Positions 18,140 to 27,608 of a stretch of DNA of 64,000 bases are shown piece by piece; the stretch's first letter is position 1; each line of letters opens with the position of its first letter. The notes below the pieces were generated by a model. The model saw only the letters and a program-made list of their open reading frames with translations, searched no databases and had not been told where the DNA came from. Origin of the DNA: Chitinophaga costaii (lineage in GTDB: Bacteria > Bacteroidota > Bacteroidia > Chitinophagales > Chitinophagaceae); NCBI RefSeq assembly GCF_900094705.1, contig NZ_FMAR01000004.1:1-64000 (forward strand), written 5' to 3'. The position numbers and the translations under genes were made by a program.

Positions 18140-18379
18140 ATCTTTTAGGATTTTTCTATTTTGCGCTCGTTACAGATAGCCGCAGCAGGCCTATGCTTTA
18201 ATTTGCTTGTGCTAACTTATTTTAAAACAAAGCTGCACATGTTGGGAATAAAAAAAGGTCGCCGGTGAAGATACCAGCGACCTGCATGCGATTACTTGCT
18301 GTTGCCTGCAATTTAAATGTTGCTATCATGCCTAGTTAGGAAAACGGCCCATTTAATATGTTCTGGCAATTGCGCAGGT

Positions 18380-18913
18380 TTAAAAATTAACGCCTGCCTT
18401 CAGCCCCCAGAAGCCACTGGAGCCATCTTTGTGCCATAATTCATATTTAGCCTCCACATCAATCATCAGGATGCGAATGCCAATACCGGGTGCAAAGATG
18501 GCAGCGGCCCCGTCACGGTATTTGGTATTCGTAAAATTGGCCACTCCACCTTCTACCTTTACATACAGCAGCGGGAAGAAATGATACTTCACACCCACGC
18601 GGATAGGAATGGCGCTCACATTGGGGTAAGTATATTTGCCGGGGCTGGAATCTGGATTGGTAATGGTAGTGGTTTTACCTCCAAAGTGCATATACCCGAC
18701 GGAGCCGGTAATACCCAGACCAGCAATGAGTTTAATGTCTGCATTAACGCCGCCTCCCCATCCTACGTCATGGGTGTCATGAAAATCGCCGGCGGGTGCG
18801 CCGGTCTCAATGTAAGGGCCGATACTGAATCGTTTCAGTTGGGCTAAAGCCGCCGTACTGCCCAGGCATAGCAATGCTACAGCCAGGGAAAGGGTGCGAA
18901 ATGTTTGTTGCAT
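18380..18913 (-). CDS. Outer-membrane beta-barrel protein
   Basis: A 177-residue exported protein with a signal peptide (LSLAVALLCLGSTAALAQ) and alternating hydrophobic/polar strands (FSIGPYIETG, GGGVNADIKLIAGLGITGSVGYMHF, IPIRVGVKYHFFPLLYVKVEGGVANF). It ends in the terminal Phe (LKAGVNF) typical of outer-membrane barrels recognised by the BAM machinery. About eight strands can be counted. No enzyme motif is seen; it could be a small porin-like or structural barrel. It is a single gene between a GH5-like gene and the divergent sialate esterase. Confidence 0.8.
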   Translation of the reverse strand: MQQTFRTLSLAVALLCLGSTAALAQLKRFSIGPYIETGAPAGDFHDTHDVGWGGGVNADIKLIAGLGITGSVGYMHFGGKTTTITNPDSSPGKYTYPNVSAIPIRVGVKYHFFPLLYVKVEGGVANFTNTKYRDGAAAIFAPGIGIRILMIDVEAKYELWHKDGSSGFWGLKAGVNF

Positions 18914-19136
18914 AGTGTATTGATTTTCGGTTTTCAGGTCTGGAATAAAATAGGACAGCCGCGGGTACGTTATAAAACCTATGCCACGCGATGGGAGTTA
19001 TTACAAAATGCTTACCACAAACATAATTGTTTTTTACTTCACTCATAAAGTCACAAAAAAGAGGAGGGGTAAATACTTGGGATTACAGTATTTTTTTGCA
19101 ATTTTTACAAAGCTTGTAACTAAAAAAATTCCACGA

Positions 19137-20552
19137 ATGTTGAAGAAACTTTTATGCTTATTGTTCCTGGCACCCGCCATTAGCGCCACTGCCGCCATTC
19201 GCCTGCCCGCCATCCTGGGTAGTAATATGGTACTCCAGCAACATGCTTCCGTAAAATTAAAAGGCTGGGCAAATCCCGGTGAAAAAATATATGTAACAAC
19301 TTCCTGGGACCACCGTACCGACTCTACCACCGGAACCAGTGACGCCGAATTTGCGCTGTCCGTGAAAACGCCTGCTGCCGGAGGCCCCTTCACGATCACT
19401 TTCAAAGGAGCAACAACCCTTACGCTGGAAAATGTGCTGATCGGTGAAGTATGGGTTGGCTCCGGCCAGTCTAATATGGAAATGCACATGGGATATGGGC
19501 ATTTGCAGCAGATCATCGACGAGCTGCCCATCGCTAGCCATCCAGACATCCGACTGTTTACCGTTGAGCATCATAGCAGCAGTTATCCCCAGGAAGATGT
19601 GCGGGGCCATTGGGAAGTATGCGACAGCAACTCCTTAAAAACCTTCAGTGCGGTTGCTTATTTCTTCGGGAAGCGACTGCAAAAGAATTTGCAGGTACCC
19701 ATAGGCCTCATTAGCAGCAACTGGGGCGGTACTCCCGCCGAAACGTGGACCCCGGAAAGTACGTTACTAAAAGATCCGGTGCTGGTAGCGGATATAGCAA
19801 AAACCAGCGCCACACCACGGTTTCCCTACACTGCTGGTCGTCTTTACAACGCGATGATTGTTCCGCTGCTGGATATGCCCATTGCCGGCGTTATCTGGTA
19901 CCAGGGCGAAAGCAATGTAACCCGCAGCGATGCCTACCAGCGCCTGTTTACCACCATGATAGCGGCCTGGCGGGCGGCCTGGTCACAACCGGAATTACCT
20001 TTTTATTTTGTGCAGATAGCCCCTTTCCACTACGGCGTTAGCAACCAGGCAGCCCTGCTCCGGGAAGCGCAGGCGCAAAGCCTCAGCGTCCCTAAAACCG
20101 GCATGGTTATCACCACCGATATTGCCGGAGATACAAACGATATTCACCCCAAGCAAAAACGCGAAGTGGGTAACCGGCTGGCCACGCTGGCACTCACGGA
20201 AGTATATGGCAAACGCCCGGCTGGCGCGGTGTATAGCCCCCTCTATAAGCAAATGCGGGTGGAGGGAAACAAGGTGGTTATCACCTTTGATCATGCGGAG
20301 GAAGGGTTGCAAATAAAAGGTAAAACAGCACTACAGCTAGTGGTGGCCGGTGAAGACCAGGTGTTCTATCCCGCCACAGCGAAGGTGGTGGGTAATGAAT
20401 TGGAGGTTTACAGCAAGGCCGTGAAAACGCCGGTAGCTGTGCGTTACGACTTTAGCAATACCGCCGTGGGCAATATTTTCAGTAAAGGCGAGCTTCCGGT
20501 AGGACCCTTCCGTACCGACCACTGGCCGGTAGAACAAGTGGAGATAAAGTAG
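19137..20552 (+). CDS. Sialate O-acetylesterase family protein, exported
   Basis: SGNH-fold carbohydrate esterase that removes O-acetyl groups from sialic acids or, in many soil Bacteroidota, from plant polysaccharides such as acetyl-xylan. The signal peptide is [20 protein letters not shown]. Typical motifs are [13 protein letters not shown] at the start of the mature protein, the catalytic-serine block [14 protein letters not shown] near residue 107, [10 protein letters not shown], and [17 protein letters not shown], which carries the catalytic Asp/His. The start at 19137 is preferred because it begins the signal peptide and follows TTCCACGA; an in-frame ATG at 18981 would add an unlikely basic extension. 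Substrate is open; the neighbouring xylose genes make xylan side chains a reasonable guess. Confidence 0.9.
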   Translation: MLKKLLCLLFLAPAISATAAIRLPAILGSNMVLQQHASVKLKGWANPGEKIYVTTSWDHRTDSTTGTSDAEFALSVKTPAAGGPFTITFKGATTLTLENVLIGEVWVGSGQSNMEMHMGYGHLQQIIDELPIASHPDIRLFTVEHHSSSYPQEDVRGHWEVCDSNSLKTFSAVAYFFGKRLQKNLQVPIGLISSNWGGTPAETWTPESTLLKDPVLVADIAKTSATPRFPYTAGRLYNAMIVPLLDMPIAGVIWYQGESNVTRSDAYQRLFTTMIAAWRAAWSQPELPFYFVQIAPFHYGVSNQAALLREAQAQSLSVPKTGMVITTDIAGDTNDIHPKQKREVGNRLATLALTEVYGKRPAGAVYSPLYKQMRVEGNKVVITFDHAEEGLQIKGKTALQLVVAGEDQVFYPATAKVVGNELEVYSKAVKTPVAVRYDFSNTAVGNIFSKGELPVGPFRTDHWPVEQVEIK

Positions 20553-20665
20553 GCCGAAATTGCGCCCATACCGCCATGCCGCCTTTTTCACCTGCCCCTG
20601 TTGCGGCACGTTGGATAGTAGCATCAGGCTAACAGGCCTTCTTTTTAACGTATGCAGTTGAAATT

Positions 20666-21997
20666 TTAAATATACCGGTTGATCAGGTTTTCGAGGTATT
20701 CCTGTTTGCCGCTTATTACCGATGGTTCGCCGCTGGCGGCTGCAATGTTGCGAAGGTCTTCCAGATTTAATTTACCCGCTTCAAATTCCTGGCCTTTGCC
20801 GCTGTTGTAAGAGGCATAGCGGTCGGCGCGGATCTTTTTGTAATCGGAGTGTTGCAGGATATTATCTGCTACCAACAGGCTGCGGGCAAACGTATCTGCT
20901 CCGCCAATATGCGCATGGAATAAGTCTGCAGGATCTGTAGAATTGCGGCGTATCTTGGCGTCGAAATTAATGCCGCCGCCTTTAAAGCCACCACCTTCCA
21001 GGATAATAAGCATGGCCTCCGTAATCTCATTAATATTGTTTGGGAACTGGTCGGTATCCCAACCGTTCTGGTAATCGCCACGGTTGGCATCCATAGAACC
21101 TAGTAAACCTTCGTCTATGGCCACTTGCAGCTCGTGCTGGAAAGTATGCCCCGCCAGGGTGGCGTGATTGACTTCCAGGTTCAATTTAAAATCTTGGAGC
21201 AGGTCGTACTTGCGAAGGAAGCCAATAACGGTAGCGGCATCGTAATCGTACTGGTGTTTGGTGGGCTCGCAGGGCTTTGGTTCAATAAAGAAGTTGCCCT
21301 TGAAACCCTGCTGGCGCGCATAGTCCTTGGCGGTATGGAGGAAGCGGGCCAGGTGTTCCTGCTCACGTTTCATGTTGGTATTGAGCAAGGTCATATAACC
21401 TTCGCGGCCACCCCAAAACACATAGTTTTCTCCACCTAATGCAATCGTGGCATCCAGGGCGGCTTTTACTTGTGCACCGGCATGGGCCAGCACGCTGAAA
21501 TCCGGGTTGGTGGCAGCGCCATTCATGTAGCGGCGATGGCTGAAAAGATTGGCGGTACCCCAAAGTAGTTTTACGCCGCTGGCCGCCTGTTTTTCTTTCG
21601 CGTAAGCGGTAAGTGCCTGTAGGCGTTTTTCATTCTCCGCCACATCGCTGGTATGGTCTACCACGTCTACATCGTGGAAGCAGTAGAAAGGAAAGTTTAC
21701 TTTGGTAATGAATTCAAAAGCTGCGTCCATCTTGTCTTTGGCACGTGCTACGGCATCGCTCTTTTCATCCCAGGGAAAAATATGGGTGGCGCCGCCAAAA
21801 GGATCTCCACCATTGCCGCAGAAGGAGTGCCAGTAAGCCACCGCAAAGCACAAATGTGCTTTCATGGTTTTACCCGCCACTACGCGTTGTTCGTCGTACC
21901 AGCGATATGCCAGCGGATTATCGGTTTGCGGTCCTTCGTATTTAATTTGACCAATACCTTTAAAAAATTCTTTGTTGCCAAGCACCATGTTTGCCAT
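20666..21997 (-). CDS. xylA: Xylose isomerase
   Basis: Interconverts D-xylose and D-xylulose in the cytosol. The 443-residue protein is the long (class II) form typical of Bacteroidota. Conserved parts include the catalytic His in CFHDVD, WGGREGY, metal ligands in [15 protein letters not shown] and [21 protein letters not shown], and FDAKIRRNS. The start is set at 21997 ([12 protein letters not shown]); an ATG 60 bp upstream would add 20 residues without family support. It lies 157 bp downstream of xylB on the same strand and is probably co-transcribed under the LacI-type operator in front of xylB. Confidence 0.97.
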   Translation of the reverse strand: MANMVLGNKEFFKGIGQIKYEGPQTDNPLAYRWYDEQRVVAGKTMKAHLCFAVAYWHSFCGNGGDPFGGATHIFPWDEKSDAVARAKDKMDAAFEFITKVNFPFYCFHDVDVVDHTSDVAENEKRLQALTAYAKEKQAASGVKLLWGTANLFSHRRYMNGAATNPDFSVLAHAGAQVKAALDATIALGGENYVFWGGREGYMTLLNTNMKREQEHLARFLHTAKDYARQQGFKGNFFIEPKPCEPTKHQYDYDAATVIGFLRKYDLLQDFKLNLEVNHATLAGHTFQHELQVAIDEGLLGSMDANRGDYQNGWDTDQFPNNINEITEAMLIILEGGGFKGGGINFDAKIRRNSTDPADLFHAHIGGADTFARSLLVADNILQHSDYKKIRADRYASYNSGKGQEFEAGKLNLEDLRNIAAASGEPSVISGKQEYLENLINRYI

Positions 21998-22154
21998 ATG
22001 ATGAAATTTATAAAGTGGAATAAGATTATTTTCCCGCTGTATTTTCTGTGCAAGCATTTGCTCACCTTTTAAGGAGGAAGGGGAATGGCTATGTTCAATT
22101 ACGCTTATCTATTAGTTAAAATCAGTTGCATGATTTGCTTTGCAGGGATTAGCA

Positions 22155-23630
22155 TTACGCCAGGAACTTTTCCAGCAATTGTTTCCAATCCTGGTAATCC
22201 GCTTCCAGCGATCCTTTTGTATGGGGTGAAATAAGCTGCGCCGGTTTTATATTTTCAAATGCATTTTCCGTTGTAAAGGCCTTCACCCCAATACCCGCAC
22301 CCAGGGCGGCACCTACACTACCGTCGTTTTGATACAATTCTACCGGCACACCGGTGATGTTCACAAACGTTGTGGTAAACACGTCACTTAAAAATAAATT
22401 GGCCATTCCGGCGCGGATCACCGAGGGCGATATGCCATTTTCGCGCATGATATCCAGTCCATACCGGAAGGCAAAGGCAATACCTTCCTGCGCGGCACGC
22501 ACTACGTGTGCGCGGGTGTGCAGGTTCAGGTTTATTTGCTGTAGCTGCGTGCCTACGATCTTGTTTTGCAACATGCGCTCTGCACCATTGCCAAAAGGCA
22601 GTATGCGCAGGCCTTCGCTGCCGGCGGGCGCGGTGGCTGCCTCCGCATTCAGCTGCGGATAAGTAAGCTGGCCCCCGCACACGTCGTGTACCCAGCGATA
22701 AAGAATGCCCGTGCCGTTAATGCATAATAGCACCCCCAATCTTGGTGCAGCGCTGTTATGGTTCACATGCGCAAAGGTGTTAATGCGGGAAGCGTGGTCG
22801 TATACCAATTGATCGCTTACGCCGTAGATCACACCGGAGGTGCCTGCGGTGGCGGCTACTTCTCCGGGTTGCAGCACGTTGAGCGACAGCGCATTGTTAG
22901 GCTGGTCGCCGGCTTTGTAGGTAACGGGTGTGCCGGGCTTTAGCTGTAAGGCCTTTGCCACGGCGGCTGTAACCCCACCATGTTCAGAAAATACCGGCTG
23001 CACGGGTGGTATCAACGCGCTGTCGAATCCAAAATATTGCATTACATCTGAAGAAATCTCCTGGTTTTCAAAATCCCAAAAAATACCTTCCGACAATGCC
23101 GCGATAGTAGTAGTGGCATGGCCGGTGAGGCGCAGGGCAATGAAGTCGCCAGGCAGCATGATCTGGTGAGTTGCCGCATAGGTTTGCGGCTCGTGGGCCT
23201 TTACCCAGGCTAGTTTGGCGGCTGTAAAATTACCAGGTGAATTGAGCAGCTTACGAAGGCATGGCTCCGTACCAATGGCGGCAAAGGCCTGCTCACCGAT
23301 CTTCACGGCGCGGCTGTCGCACCATATGATAGCGGGGCGCAATACTTCCTGCGCCTTGTTCACCATCACCAGGCCATGCATTTGGTAAGCAATGCCAATG
23401 GCCCCAATGTCTTCCGGGTGATAAGCGCCGCTGGCATGGGCGCGTAAAATAGCCTGTTGTACGTGATCCCACCACAGGTCTGGCGCCTGTTCAGCCCAGT
23501 CAGGATGGGGTACTACTATGGGTGTTTCAGTGTCGGGATATTGTGCCGTGGCCAAGGTGCGGCGGGTGGCGGCATCGGTCACCGATACCTTGATCGAAGA
23601 AGTGCCTACGTCTATACCTAAAAGCAACAT
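22155..23630 (-). CDS. xylB: Xylulokinase
   Basis: Phosphorylates D-xylulose to xylulose 5-phosphate, the entry into the pentose phosphate pathway. FGGY family, 491 residues: N-terminal LLGIDVGTSSIKVSV phosphate loop, substrate-pocket block YQMHGLVMV, and ATP-binding AATAGTSGVIYG. The later VIRAGMANLFLSD replaces the more common GGGA-type motif, and the C-terminus has GAALGAGIGVKAF. It is the first gene of the xylBA unit. The 170-bp gap to the divergent LacI regulator contains a perfect 16-bp palindrome 20 bp upstream of this start, so repression by that regulator is likely. Confidence 0.95.
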   Translation of the reverse strand: MLLLGIDVGTSSIKVSVTDAATRRTLATAQYPDTETPIVVPHPDWAEQAPDLWWDHVQQAILRAHASGAYHPEDIGAIGIAYQMHGLVMVNKAQEVLRPAIIWCDSRAVKIGEQAFAAIGTEPCLRKLLNSPGNFTAAKLAWVKAHEPQTYAATHQIMLPGDFIALRLTGHATTTIAALSEGIFWDFENQEISSDVMQYFGFDSALIPPVQPVFSEHGGVTAAVAKALQLKPGTPVTYKAGDQPNNALSLNVLQPGEVAATAGTSGVIYGVSDQLVYDHASRINTFAHVNHNSAAPRLGVLLCINGTGILYRWVHDVCGGQLTYPQLNAEAATAPAGSEGLRILPFGNGAERMLQNKIVGTQLQQINLNLHTRAHVVRAAQEGIAFAFRYGLDIMRENGISPSVIRAGMANLFLSDVFTTTFVNITGVPVELYQNDGSVGAALGAGIGVKAFTTENAFENIKPAQLISPHTKGSLEADYQDWKQLLEKFLA

Positions 23631-23650
23631 AACGGGAATAGAATGGCTTT

Positions 23651-23666
23651 ATGCCAACGTTGGCAT
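23651..23666. promoter_or_regulatory. LacI-type operator of the xylose module
   Basis: Perfect palindrome ATGCCAACGTTGGCAT with a central CG, the usual form of LacI-family operators. It lies 20 bp upstream of xylB and 134 bp upstream of the divergent LacI gene. Confidence 0.75.
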
Positions 23667-23800
23667 GAAAGTAGGATTTATTGTTCAAATCTCAAAATGC
23701 CGGGAATGTTTTGTTATTTAGCAGCCTATTATACCACCGGTGGAGGAAGGGTTAGTCCGGCGCTCCCATTACCACCTCGTTTTTCCACGGAAAAATTTAC

Positions 23801-24817
23801 ATGAAAAGAGTCACTATCGAAGATATCGCGGCAAAATTAAATATTTCTTTCTCCACGGTAGCCCGGGCCCTGAACGATCATCCTGCTATTAGCGAGGCTA
23901 CTAAAAATGCGGTAAAGGAAACTGCTACGCGACTAGGATACCGCCAAAACAAGGTGGCAGCTTCCCTACGTTCCGGCCGCACGCATATCATTGGGGTTAT
24001 TGTGCCAAATCTCCAACTGAGTTTCTTTAGTGCTGTGGTGCATGGCATTGAGCGTATCATGAATGAAAACGATTACAATATTTTACTGTATCAAAGTAAT
24101 GAAGCACTGGTGCAGGAAGCCCGTGGCATAGACACTTTCTTGCAATCCCGCGTGGATGGCATCATTGCGTCGGTAACCCAGGAAACCAGGGAGATGCCGC
24201 ACTATGCAGAGATCCGTAAACGTGGCATTCCCCTGCTTTTCTTTGACCGCGCCATCGCCAACCTGGAAGTACCCAGCGTAGTAATAGACGATTTCAAAGG
24301 TGGCTACCTGGCCACCCAACACCTGGTAGACCAGGGCTACCGCCGTATTGTTCACATCAATACGGAACAAAACCTGGCCATATTTTCCGCCCGCGAGGAA
24401 GGTTACAAAGCCGCCCTTATTGCCAATGGACTGGCAGTAGATGCGTCGCTTATCGTGCGCGGCCCTTTGTCGCTGGCATTGGGCGAAGCCACGGTAGATC
24501 GTTTTGTAGCACAGCAAATACCTTTCGACGCTATCTTCGCGGTGGAAGATTTTACCGCCATGGGTGCTTTACAGGCCCTGAAGAAACATAAGATTAAAGT
24601 ACCTTCAGCCGTAGGCGTGATCGGCTTTGCCAACGAAGCCTTTGGTAGTTTGGTAACACCCACGCTGTCTTCTGTTGATCAACAAACGGTGCGCATGGGA
24701 GAGGAGTCGGCCAAGTTATTTCTAAAATTGCTACAGCAGAAAGGGAAGGTGATGCCCCCGGAAAAGATTGTACTGGAGCCAATGCTGGTACCACGGGCGT
24801 CTTCCGGTAATTTTTGA
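23801..24817 (+). CDS. LacI-family regulator, probable xylose regulator
   Basis: Transcription factor with an N-terminal LacI helix-turn-helix and hinge (VTIEDIAAKLNISFSTVARALNDHPAISEATK), then a periplasmic-binding-protein-like effector domain (HIIGVIVPNLQLSFFSAVVHGIE, later VGVIGFANEAFGSLVTPTLSSVDQQTVRMG). The 338 residues match the family's usual length. It is divergent from xylBA and shares a 170-bp intergenic region with a perfect LacI-type palindrome, so it most likely represses xylBA in the absence of xylose or a metabolite. This differs from Bacteroides, where the xylose operon is linked to a Nudix-type regulator. TTCCACG lies 16 bp before the start. Confidence 0.88.
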   Translation: MKRVTIEDIAAKLNISFSTVARALNDHPAISEATKNAVKETATRLGYRQNKVAASLRSGRTHIIGVIVPNLQLSFFSAVVHGIERIMNENDYNILLYQSNEALVQEARGIDTFLQSRVDGIIASVTQETREMPHYAEIRKRGIPLLFFDRAIANLEVPSVVIDDFKGGYLATQHLVDQGYRRIVHINTEQNLAIFSAREEGYKAALIANGLAVDASLIVRGPLSLALGEATVDRFVAQQIPFDAIFAVEDFTAMGALQALKKHKIKVPSAVGVIGFANEAFGSLVTPTLSSVDQQTVRMGEESAKLFLKLLQQKGKVMPPEKIVLEPMLVPRASSGNF

Positions 24818-24856
24818 GTGATATCTAAAATACGAATGGGTCCTTACTAAAAAAGT

Positions 24857-24886
24857 AAGGGCCGACCTTTTGGGTCAGCCCTTTTT
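24857..24886. terminator. Bidirectional terminator between LacI and SH3 genes
   Basis: Hairpin built on AAGGGC-GACC / GGTC-GCCCTT with a T run after it on the plus strand. It lies between two convergent genes. Confidence 0.75.
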
Positions 24887-24906
24887 AAAGTGATTTTACC
24901 TTATCC

Positions 24907-25329
24907 CTATTCGATAGGTTTTAAATACTGTGCGTATGCATAGCCTTCTGCACCACTACTGGTACGTATCAACCACCACTGATCATTGGACTTACTGATC
25001 AGGGTTACAGTATCATTATGGGCAGCTTTGCCTACTATAGGTTGATCTGTTCCAGGGCCTTTACGAATATTTAGGTTGGAAGACTCAGTAATAACTTTCA
25101 GCTTGGCACCTTCAACTGCGGTTGCTACATTAATATTGAGCACCACATCGCCAGTGAGGAAGTTAGGATCAATCTTTCCATAGATATCCCATAACTGATC
25201 CTTTACAGCTCCGGTGGGGGCTTCCCCATCTATATGGAGTACGCCATCTTGCTCATTTACCTGTAGATTGTTGGTGCCACTTGTTTTAGCTGCATCAATG
25301 AGTTCTTTGTATTTATCCTGTAATGCCAT
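24907..25329 (-). CDS. SH3-domain protein with BON-like N-terminus
   Basis: A 140-residue protein without a visible signal peptide. The N-terminal half (about 1-75) resembles a BON-like alpha/beta unit (NLQVNEQDGVLHIDGEAPTGAVKDQLWDIYG). The C-terminal half (about 78-138) is a bacterial SH3 domain (NLNIRKGPGTDQPIVGKAAHNDTVTLISKSNDQWWLIRTSS...GYAYAQYL). SH3 domains of this type often bind peptidoglycan or metal. It follows the BON lipoprotein gene by 24 bp on the same strand, so the two form an operon, probably with an envelope-stress or periplasmic role. Export is unexplained by the sequence. Confidence 0.8.
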   Translation of the reverse strand: MALQDKYKELIDAAKTSGTNNLQVNEQDGVLHIDGEAPTGAVKDQLWDIYGKIDPNFLTGDVVLNINVATAVEGAKLKVITESSNLNIRKGPGTDQPIVGKAAHNDTVTLISKSNDQWWLIRTSSGAEGYAYAQYLKPIE

Positions 25330-25353
25330 AAATATTGTATTTAACAGTAAAGA

Positions 25354-25869
25354 TTATTTTGTAATAGTTAAACCGGAAGCATCTACTTTTTTAGGCTTCA
25401 GTGCATCCAGCGCGATTTTCAGTCTTTTCCAGCGATCAGCTTTTGATTCACCGGTGATGATCACCACACCATCTTTAACATCTGCTTTAATACCAGAAAA
25501 ATCTTTCACAATAGCATCTACTGAAGTTTTTAACGCCACATCCGCAGGGGCAGTCATGGAAGCTGCCGTGGTATCAGGCGCAGGAGCAGGTGCTGGCGGG
25601 GTTACGCTAATGTTGTTAACAACACTTGTTACACCCTGGCTCAATTTGGCAGCACTTTCTGCAGCGTCTTTGTCGGCCTGACTACTAACTGTACCAGAAA
25701 GTGTAACCACTCCTTCTTTTACATCCGCGCTAACGCCGGGAGTAGTTTGCAATGCAGTGGTAACAGCCGCTTGAACATCGGAGTCCTTGGGTTTTCCCTT
25801 ACAGGAAATCATAAACATTAATCCTGCTGCGAGAAACGCTGTAGTCAATTGTTTCAGTTTCATAGTCAT
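25354..25869 (-). CDS. Two-BON-domain lipoprotein
   Basis: A 171-residue lipoprotein: lipobox FMISC ends the signal peptide (LTTAFLAAGLMFMISC). Two BON domains follow, about residues 28-90 (DSDVQAAVTTALQTTPGVSADVKEGVVTLSGTVSS) and 108-171 (LKTSVDAIVKDFSGIKADVKDGVVIITGES), joined by a Pro/Ala-rich linker. BON domains bind phospholipid and occur in OsmY and other envelope-stress proteins. It is the first gene of a two-gene unit with the SH3 protein. Start at the first ATG; a second ATG is two codons later. Confidence 0.87.
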   Translation of the reverse strand: MTMKLKQLTTAFLAAGLMFMISCKGKPKDSDVQAAVTTALQTTPGVSADVKEGVVTLSGTVSSQADKDAAESAAKLSQGVTSVVNNISVTPPAPAPAPDTTAASMTAPADVALKTSVDAIVKDFSGIKADVKDGVVIITGESKADRWKRLKIALDALKPKKVDASGLTITK

Positions 25870-26071
25870 ACTGAGGTTTTATTGATTAAAAATACGACTT
25901 AAGTTAAGTATCTTTTTTCGACTGGCAATAGGTCACCTGTTTTTTATGAACGTATAGTGTTATTTGTGCAAGAATGCAAGCAAAATTCTGCGCACTCAAC
26001 CGTTAGCTGAATGCTTTGGTTATGTTATGGTCGGTGTATGTTATAACACTATAGATATACAATTTAAAAAG

Positions 26072-26102
26072 AAAGGGGCTACCTTTTTGGTAAGCCCCTT
26101 TT
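26072..26102 (-). terminator. Terminator of the SusC/SusD unit
   Basis: Hairpin AAAGGGGCT-ACC / GGT-AAGCCCCTTT, 26 bp downstream of the susD-like stop on the minus strand. Confidence 0.8.
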
Positions 26103-26127
26103 GCTTTTATTAATTATATTTTCATGA

Positions 26128-27579
26128 TCAATTTGGCACCGCCAGCTTATTCTGGTTTAATTCGTCGGCAGACATGGGCCAGATATAATTAGGTGAAGTA
26201 GGCGCTGTGCTGGAGGCGGCTCCCTTAGCCGGGAAAGCAATGCCCTGGCGGGTAATATCAGGTCCTCTCAGGCCTTCACCCAGAAACTCTATTCTTCTTT
26301 CCAGTAAGATGGCGTCCAGCAAGGCAGTAGCACTGGCAAAGCTGGCGGTGGTGTAGGTAACGCTGGGATCTGAGCGGTGACGTACCGCGCTTAACAAAGC
26401 TACGGCCTGCGCATTTACAGTATTGTTTTTCCGCACCAGCGCTTCGGCGAGGTTCAATAATACTTCTGAATACCGGATAATCGGCGCCCAGTCGGTATAA
26501 GGACTAGGCGTGGAAAACTTAATCAGGTAGGGAGATCCACCGCTGATGGTAACAAAGTCCCGGCGTGCGTCCGAAGCGCCCCAGGTAGCTTCTGCTACGA
26601 TACCGCTTGCATTCAGCGAGTATTCGGCCTTACCTCCGAGGCTGCTGGGCAGGAAGTATTCGGCAAAGGAGTTTTGCGTTCCGGGTGCATCTACGTCGGC
26701 CGAGGTAAATGGAAGGGAAAATATATTCTCCGTGGTATTGATGCTGGCAAATGCATCCTTGATATTAGCTACCAGTGCAAGGCCGGCAGACGACTGGAAT
26801 GGGGCGGCGGGAGAAACAATTTTGTTGGCTTCTGCAATTACCTGGTCGTAATTGCCCATACTCAGGTACACCCTTGTTTTAATTGCAATGGCGGCACCTT
26901 TAGTAGCCCGGGTAGTGTTCTGGCCTTTTGAATTGTCTTCGTAACTTTCAGGCAGCAGGTTTTCTGCAGAGTCCAAATCCGAAAGCGCCTGCTTGTAGCT
27001 ATCGGCCACGGTGCTTCTTGCTTTCTGATAAGATGCCGGGTTCTTGTTACCTTCCAGGTAGATTACCAGCCCCGGATTAGTAGTGGGATTGTCCCAGTAT
27101 GGGCGCGCGTATAATTGCAGCAGGCTATAAAAGCTCAACCCACGGATAAATTTTGCTTCCCCCGTATAGTTATCTGCAGTGGCTGCGTCTACAATGGTAT
27201 TGCCCTTAGCCGTCATGCCATCCAGGAATACATTGGTAGCATTGATCGTCTTATAAGCGGAAGACCATAAATTTTCTACTTCCTGCGCATTACTATTTAC
27301 CGAGAAATTCCAGGTCTGTAGCGCCGTAAAAGCATTCCCCTTCAAGTTAATGAATTCCTCCCCACGTACTTCATTATAGATCTGGTAACGCTCTCCGAAA
27401 AAGTTACCGTCTTTCAGCTGACCATACAGCCCATACACCTGGCCGAAGATACGCTCCGGGGTATCAAATGCCGATATATCGGATATTTGAGTGGTAGGAG
27501 TAGGGTAGAGCAGGCTTTTCTGGCAGGAACTAATCATTGCCATGGCCGCTACCAGTGAATATATTTTTAATCTTCTCAT
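26128..27579 (-). CDS. SusD/RagB-family nutrient-binding outer-membrane lipoprotein
   Basis: Surface lipoprotein that captures a glycan or other nutrient and closes over its SusC partner like a lid. The signal peptide ends in the lipobox MISSC. The 483 residues show SusD features: an N-terminal helix region with YGLYGQLKDG, LWSSAYKTINATNVFLDGM, AKFIRGLSFYSLLQLYARPYWDNP (TPR-like block), and the C-terminal block IRYSEVLLNLAEALVRKN followed by LLDAILLERRIEFLGEGLR. It lies 29 bp after the SusC-like gene on the same strand. The ligand cannot be deduced; no hydrolase is in the operon. Confidence 0.95.
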   Translation of the reverse strand: MRRLKIYSLVAAMAMISSCQKSLLYPTPTTQISDISAFDTPERIFGQVYGLYGQLKDGNFFGERYQIYNEVRGEEFINLKGNAFTALQTWNFSVNSNAQEVENLWSSAYKTINATNVFLDGMTAKGNTIVDAATADNYTGEAKFIRGLSFYSLLQLYARPYWDNPTTNPGLVIYLEGNKNPASYQKARSTVADSYKQALSDLDSAENLLPESYEDNSKGQNTTRATKGAAIAIKTRVYLSMGNYDQVIAEANKIVSPAAPFQSSAGLALVANIKDAFASINTTENIFSLPFTSADVDAPGTQNSFAEYFLPSSLGGKAEYSLNASGIVAEATWGASDARRDFVTISGGSPYLIKFSTPSPYTDWAPIIRYSEVLLNLAEALVRKNNTVNAQAVALLSAVRHRSDPSVTYTTASFASATALLDAILLERRIEFLGEGLRGPDITRQGIAFPAKGAASSTAPTSPNYIWPMSADELNQNKLAVPN

Positions 27580-27608
27580 TGTTTACTATTTAAAATTTAA
27601 CTGCTTAT

